A DNA stretch of 64,000 nucleotides from contig JAFVBR010000026.1 in NCBI GenBank assembly GCA_017479885.1, positions 42,184 to 106,183 on the forward strand, read 5' to 3'. The first letter of the stretch is position 1, and each line of letters opens with the position of its first letter. The DNA comes from Paludibacteraceae bacterium. Lineage in GTDB: Bacteria > Bacteroidota > Bacteroidia > Bacteroidales > Paludibacteraceae. A program made the translations under genes and the position numbers. The notes beneath the pieces were generated by a model. That model saw only the letters and a program-made list of their open reading frames with translations, made no database searches and was not told where the DNA came from. Shown piece by piece: positions 60,994-64,000 of the stretch.

Positions 60994-61048
60994 TCATAGT
61001 GCCCCCCCTGAAAAAAGTCAGCCGGGCATAAAGGTAGAGTTTCTCAAT

Positions 61049-61138
61049 AGGCAATAGGGGTTTCAAGTTTCTTAAGTTTCAGGTTTCAAGTCCTGTTTCA
61101 AGTTTCATGGAGTCAAGGACTCCTGTTTCAAGTTTCTT
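61049..61138 (+). repeat. GTTTCAR heptamer array with GGAGTC-AAG-GACTCC palindrome
   Basis: GTTTCAA/GTTTCAG and CTTAAGTTTC units in the 175-bp gap between ruvA and sprA, with a 6-bp inverted repeat around 61107-61122. Confidence 0.88.
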
Positions 61139-61168
61139 ACATCATGCATTATAAATTATGCATTTTAT

Positions 61169-61768
61169 TTACAGCATCTTCAGTGCCTCCCGTATCACCT
61201 GTTCCACCGTTTTACGAGGGTCATCTGCGAGTATCTTGTCTACAGCTTTGCCGCTTGCAAGAGCGCTGAAACCGAGCATGGTGAGTGCGCTGACTGCCTC
61301 TTGTTTGGTCTCGCTGTCAACTGCGACAGATGCCGCCATGTCGCTCACTGCATCTGAGTTTACTTCTATCTTCAGCACTTTATCCTTCAAGTCCACTATC
61401 ACGCGCTGTGCCGTCTTTGCGCCCAATCCTTTTATCTGACTGAGTGCACGCACGTTACCCGTCGCTATCACCTGCCTAAGTTCACCTGCCGAGAAGCCTG
61501 ACATCATCAGCCGTGCCGTGTTGGCACCTATGCCGCTCACACTCGTCAGAAGGCGGAACAACTCCCGCTCGCCCTTGTTCATAAAGCCGTACAGGTCGTG
61601 GGTGTCCTCGCGGATAATCTCCTCCACATACAGTTTCGCCTCTTTCTTGTCCTGCAATTCAGTAAATACAGGCAGGGCTATGTTTATCTCATACCCTACT
61701 CCCGCCGCCTCTATCACAGCCGCAGTCGGACTCAGTTCTGATATTTCTCCTTTTATATAGTCTATCAT
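61169..61768 (-). CDS. ruvA: Holliday junction DNA helicase subunit RuvA
   Basis: 199 residues from the ATG at 61768 (MIDYIKGEISELSPTAAVIEAAGVGYEI); the upstream extension to 61897 crosses the promoter. Domains: OB-fold 1-62, two helix-hairpin-helix motifs ~70-130 (LLTSVSGIGANTARLMMSGF, ALSQIKGLGAKTAQRVIVDLK), and the C-terminal RuvB-binding three-helix part ~150-199. RuvA binds four-way junctions and guides RuvB. Confidence 0.97.
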   Translation of the reverse strand: MIDYIKGEISELSPTAAVIEAAGVGYEINIALPVFTELQDKKEAKLYVEEIIREDTHDLYGFMNKGERELFRLLTSVSGIGANTARLMMSGFSAGELRQVIATGNVRALSQIKGLGAKTAQRVIVDLKDKVLKIEVNSDAVSDMAASVAVDSETKQEAVSALTMLGFSALASGKAVDKILADDPRKTVEQVIREALKML

Positions 61769-61772
61769 TTTA

Positions 61773-61805
61773 GTAGTTAATAGCGGGCAACTAATAGCGA
61801 ATAGC
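61773..61805 (+). repeat. AATAGNN heptamer remnant
   Basis: AGTTAATAGCGGGC-AACTAATAGCGAATAGCG between the ruvA start and its promoter; short and partly diverged, same orientation as the other copies. Confidence 0.75.
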
Positions 61806-61829
61806 GTATTGTTACATTGAATTAGGGCG

Positions 61830-61860
61830 CAAAGATAGAGAAAATTTTTGAATATGCAAA
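61830..61860 (-). promoter_or_regulatory. Promoter for ruvA (and possibly sprA)
   Basis: Minus strand TTTG (61860-61857), 19-bp spacer, TATCTTTG (61837-61830). The heptamer remnant lies in the mRNA leader. From 61861 to 62128 I see no gene. Confidence 0.85.
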
Positions 61861-62128
61861 ATGCATTTGTTTCCTGTGCAAAAATGTAGTGCAGCAAGCG
61901 GATACAGCGCAGGCTGTTAATGCTTAGTCACATAGTGATACTGCGATAGGGATAACATCCAAATATTCCACTTAAAAACCTGTCAGAATAATCAGATATG
62001 CGCTGCTATAATTCCGCCAACGTGTTAACACTATATATATTTTAACATATTTAGCAATATAAACCATAGGAAAAGAGACATTATGCATACAGCTTTCAAT
62101 TAAAAATACGATCGGCATACAATACATA

Positions 62129-62165
62129 GAAAAATAAGAGAGAACCTCTACTAAGATTCTCTCTT
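62129..62165 (-). terminator. Terminator originally of tRNA-Asp
   Basis: Minus strand AAGAGAGAA...TTCTCTCTT then ATTTTTC: 9-bp perfect stem and T-run, directly after the tRNA fragment's CCA. Confidence 0.88.
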
Positions 62166-62195
62166 GGCGGTGCGGACGAGACTCGAACTCGCGAA
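62165..62195 (-). other. Attachment-site junction: 3' fragment of tRNA-Asp
   Basis: 31 bp on the minus strand: from TCGCGAG through the T-arm GAGTTCGAGTCTCG and acceptor strand TCCGCACC, discriminator G and CCA. This is how tRNA-Asp(GUC) ends in Bacteroidales as I remember it; discriminator G also fits Asp. No matching 5' acceptor (GGTGCGG) or D-arm is found upstream. It is therefore read as the duplicated 3' end left at the far end of an element integrated into a tRNA-Asp gene, which should lie beyond position 64000. Confidence 0.8.
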
Positions 62196-62324
62196 AAAGT
62201 GGAGTCTCTATCTAAACTTTCTTCCTGATTTACAATCAGTTAGTTAGCATTTTCAAATACCGTCCAGCCTTAGGACTGTTTGTGCAGTTTTTGGGCTGTT
62301 TCACTTCTTTTTCAAAAGCGAGTG

Positions 62325-62356
62325 CAAAGGTACTGCTTTTTTTTGACATATGCAAA
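62325..62356 (-). promoter_or_regulatory. Promoter reading out of the integrated element
   Basis: Minus strand TTTG (62356-62353), 20-bp spacer, TACCTTTG (62332-62325). The transcript would cross the attachment site and stop at the tRNA terminator, about 190 nt, with no good ORF but with a CTGATT-TAC-AATCAG inverted repeat. Confidence 0.75.
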
Positions 62357-62525
62357 TTTTTAAGCAAAAAAATGCAAAATTTGTACACTTTTGTAATATT
62401 TACTGCACAAAGTTAAGGAAACGCTTTGCGCACATGCACGCACGCACAGCGCGTACCTTATTTTATTGTTTATGAGATTTTCTCGGAAAGCAAAAAAATA
62501 GAGGCTTTTCAGCCCCTATCGGATT

Positions 62526-63029
62526 CTATTTATCTTCCTTGAATCCCGTCGGTCGTTCGCCTTCCCATCCGAAGGCATCTTTCGGTATTGGGTGCTCTGT
62601 CGGTTTATGGCGTGGCACTTTTACTTTATGCTCATGCAAGAGGTCACGCAACTCTCGCACCTCATCCTCCAGATTCAAAATACGCTCTCGTTGCATTTTG
62701 ACCAAATCAGCTTGTGTGTTACGATCGAATTCCAATGCAGCGATTACATGGTCTTTAGCAACCATAGCACGCTCATAGTATTCTGCACGTTTATCGAAAG
62801 TCCACACTTGCTCCACTTCCGGCAACTTCTCGTTCCGCAGAAATAGCGTATCAATTGACACCAAGAAGAAGTCCGCTATCTTCTCCAGCGTTTCAGCTGT
62901 CGGGTTAGCGCCTGCTTTCGTGATACTCGATAACGGCTGACGTTCGTTCCCCGTCAGATACTTTGCCAAATCCTTGACACGCTTGCCTTGCTGCCCGAGC
63001 AAGATGGTTATCATCTCCGGATTGTACAT
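62526..63029 (-). CDS. XRE-family helix-turn-helix regulator with coiled coil
   Basis: 167 residues from the ATG at 63029 (MYNPEMITILLGQQGKRVKDLAKYL); a GTG 9 bp upstream is also possible. Helix-turn-helix ~5-60 (GKRVKDLAKYLTGNERQPLSSITKAGANPTAETLEKIADFFLVSIDTLFL), then a helical coiled coil ~75-135 (KMQRERILNLEDEVRELRDLLHEHK) and a basic, proline-rich tail. Such repressors govern prophages and conjugative elements. Its likely promoter (63157-63187) faces the promoter of the replication genes, suggesting a two-state switch. Confidence 0.85.
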   Translation of the reverse strand: MYNPEMITILLGQQGKRVKDLAKYLTGNERQPLSSITKAGANPTAETLEKIADFFLVSIDTLFLRNEKLPEVEQVWTFDKRAEYYERAMVAKDHVIAALEFDRNTQADLVKMQRERILNLEDEVRELRDLLHEHKVKVPRHKPTEHPIPKDAFGWEGERPTGFKEDK

Positions 63030-63118
63030 AACTTTCACCTATTTTTGGTTCAACTTATATTGTTTGCGAAATTATATTATAACAAACTACTAACTTTGCA
63101 CACTTTTATTATCCTAAA

Positions 63119-63150
63119 TTTGGTCATGTGGTAGAATTTGCATAATTTTG
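63119..63150 (+). promoter_or_regulatory. Rightward promoter of the element (replication genes)
   Basis: TTTG (63119-63122), 20-bp spacer, TAATTTTG (63143-63150). Confidence 0.8.
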
Positions 63151-63156
63151 CACTCG

Positions 63157-63187
63157 CAAAGGTACAACAAATATTTGGATTGACAAA
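63157..63187 (-). promoter_or_regulatory. Leftward promoter of the XRE regulator gene
   Basis: Minus strand TTTG (63187-63184), 19-bp spacer, TACCTTTG (63164-63157). Its -7 element lies 6 bp from that of the rightward promoter, and each promoter fires across the other. Confidence 0.8.
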
Positions 63188-63243
63188 ATTTTGGCGTACT
63201 TTTTTAACTTAGAACTAAATTTTTAAACCAAAAAACTATAATT

Positions 63244-63486
63244 ATGAAAAGCTTTAAATCTTTTTACGAGCAATTGTACGGCAGTCGTCGCCGTCAGTTC
63301 AAGAACCAAGTCATGCAGCGCACAGGCTGGAGTAACTCTACTTTTTACTACAAGTGTGACCATGAGAACCTAACCAAGTTGGAGGATGAAGTAGTCGACA
63401 CTATCATCGCTCGTTTTCGTTATGCTGATCGTTCGCAAGAGCGGTTCGCGGAGAAGTATTACAGAACTTATCATATTTCTCAATGA
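63244..63486 (+). CDS. Small basic protein of the integrated element
   Basis: 80 residues. Starts MKSFKSFYEQLYGSRRRQF and continues with NQVMQRTGWSNSTFYYKCDHENLTKLEDEVVDTIIARF. The block TGWSNSTFYYKCDH could be the recognition part of a small helix-turn-helix (like the Q-rich antirepressor-type proteins), but I do not recognise a family. It lies between the rightward promoter and the primase gene, so it may be a regulator or replication accessory. Confidence 0.75.
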   Translation: MKSFKSFYEQLYGSRRRQFKNQVMQRTGWSNSTFYYKCDHENLTKLEDEVVDTIIARFRYADRSQERFAEKYYRTYHISQ

Positions 63487-63550
63487 CGGTAGTTAATGTG
63501 AGTTGGACGCGTTCCAACTCTTTCTTCAAATCCTAAAATCTTAATTTGGT

Positions 63551-64000
63551 ATGATTTCGAATAAAACGATCGAATTAGTTCACGCTCAGGTGAATATTCA
63601 CGACGTTGTCGCGGATTACGCTCACCTGCAAGCGTCCGGTAGTAAGTTCAAGTGCTGCTGCCCGTTGCACCATGAAAAAACGCCGTCTTTCCATATCAAT
63701 CCCGTGCTCAACACATGGCACTGTTTCGGTTGTGGCGAAGGCGGTGATGCCATCGCCTTCATCCAGAAAAAAGAGAACGTCGATTTCCCGGAAGCAGTCC
63801 GCATCCTTGCGAATAAGTTCCACATAACTATTGAGGAAGATACGCGCGAACGCACAGCAGAAGAGCATGAGCAAGACAAGCAACGCGAAGCTATGTTCAC
63901 GGCTTATGAGTATGTCCAGAAGTACTACGTTGCCAACATCCATAATGATGATAACGAGGCACGTGCTGCCTACACGTATGCGTGCAACCGGTGGGGCAAG
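63551..64000 (+). CDS. CHC2 zinc-finger DNA primase (3' end outside window)
   Basis: 150 residues visible. The primase zinc-binding domain is complete: C37-P-L-H40 and C58-F-G-C61 in CCPLHHEKTPSFHINPVLNTWHCFGCGEGGDAIAFIQ. The following helix (VDFPEAVRILANKFHITIEE) is the usual CHC2 extension. Such primases head the replication region of conjugative elements and phages in Bacteroidales and start DNA synthesis with RNA primers. It is cut by the window edge before any catalytic TOPRIM part. Confidence 0.92.
   Translation, partial: MISNKTIELVHAQVNIHDVVADYAHLQASGSKFKCCCPLHHEKTPSFHINPVLNTWHCFGCGEGGDAIAFIQKKENVDFPEAVRILANKFHITIEEDTRERTAEEHEQDKQREAMFTAYEYVQKYYVANIHNDDNEARAAYTYACNRWGK

Noticed and set aside
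62165-62320. A complete tRNA-Tyr on the minus strand, suggested by CTGA-TTGTAAA-TCAG (anticodon GTA) upstream of a tRNA T-arm and CCA.
   Set aside because: There is no 5' acceptor strand to pair with CCGCACC, no D-arm, and the T-arm plus discriminator fit tRNA-Asp. The anticodon-like hairpin is taken as coincidence or part of the element's attachment region.

Overview
The window looks like the chromosome of an anaerobic member of Bacteroidales (phylum Bacteroidota); I cannot resolve the family. The support is: about twenty promoters of the Bacteroidota form TTTG-N19/20-TAnnTTTG; type IX secretion (T9SS) genes porQ and sprA; lipoprotein and TonB-receptor genes typical of the phylum; and many secreted proteins ending in short 'YNVLG...KG..IQ.GKK' tails.

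Layout. 1-4.8 kb: a minus-strand operon running lipid kinase, dut, TPR lipoprotein, DUF4292 lipoprotein, EnvC-like murein hydrolase factor (cut by the window edge). 4.9-10.2 kb: a TetR regulator and a two-gene 2-hydroxyacyl-CoA dehydratase/activase pair, riddled with short tandem repeats. 10.3-16.5 kb (plus): porQ, cmk, ispH, pfkA and an exported phosphoesterase. 16.6-23.4 kb (minus): two large secreted proteins, gap and an RNase H with viroplasmin-like domain. 23.6-27.8 kb (plus): tRNA-Arg, a TPM-domain protein, LemA, an S23-type four-helix bundle protein, DUF456 and DUF2461. 27.8-33.5 kb: a MITE-like element, a possible two-cistron small-protein unit, a three-gene surface-protein cluster, and HEPN/MNT and DUF4160/DUF2442 modules. 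33.5-41.2 kb: rfbD, rfbC, a MATE transporter, a prolyl-tRNA editing protein, a GH43 glycosidase and pnp. 41.3-46.6 kb: a family of T9SS-type secreted proteins, one decayed, around a sigma-54-type response regulator. 46.7-50.3 kb: a second MITE copy, two type II toxin-antitoxin modules, a structured RNA candidate, and a YgjP-like metallopeptidase. 50.4-61.8 kb: TonB receptor plus lipoprotein, the giant sprA and ruvA. 62.1-64 kb: the end of an integrative element whose junction carries a 3' fragment of tRNA-Asp.

What stands out. Short tandem arrays saturate the intergenic DNA: three unrelated heptamer families (GTTGARA, AATAGNN, GTTTCAR), several 11-bp arrays and GAGAC...GTCTC palindromes. Heptamer arrays run in one orientation across about 56 kb, whatever the strand of the neighbouring genes. 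Several sit in frame inside conserved genes, where they encode linker peptides. Because 7 and 11 are coprime with 3, each such unit gives one cyclic peptide in all three frames, and one strand is free of stops. This behaves like the Rickettsia palindromic elements, but with a different repeat type. Other leads are a MITE-like pair with TA ends, a four-helix-bundle gene flanked by inverted heptamers, a long nested hairpin RNA with its own terminator, and face-to-face promoters at the integrated element's regulator.
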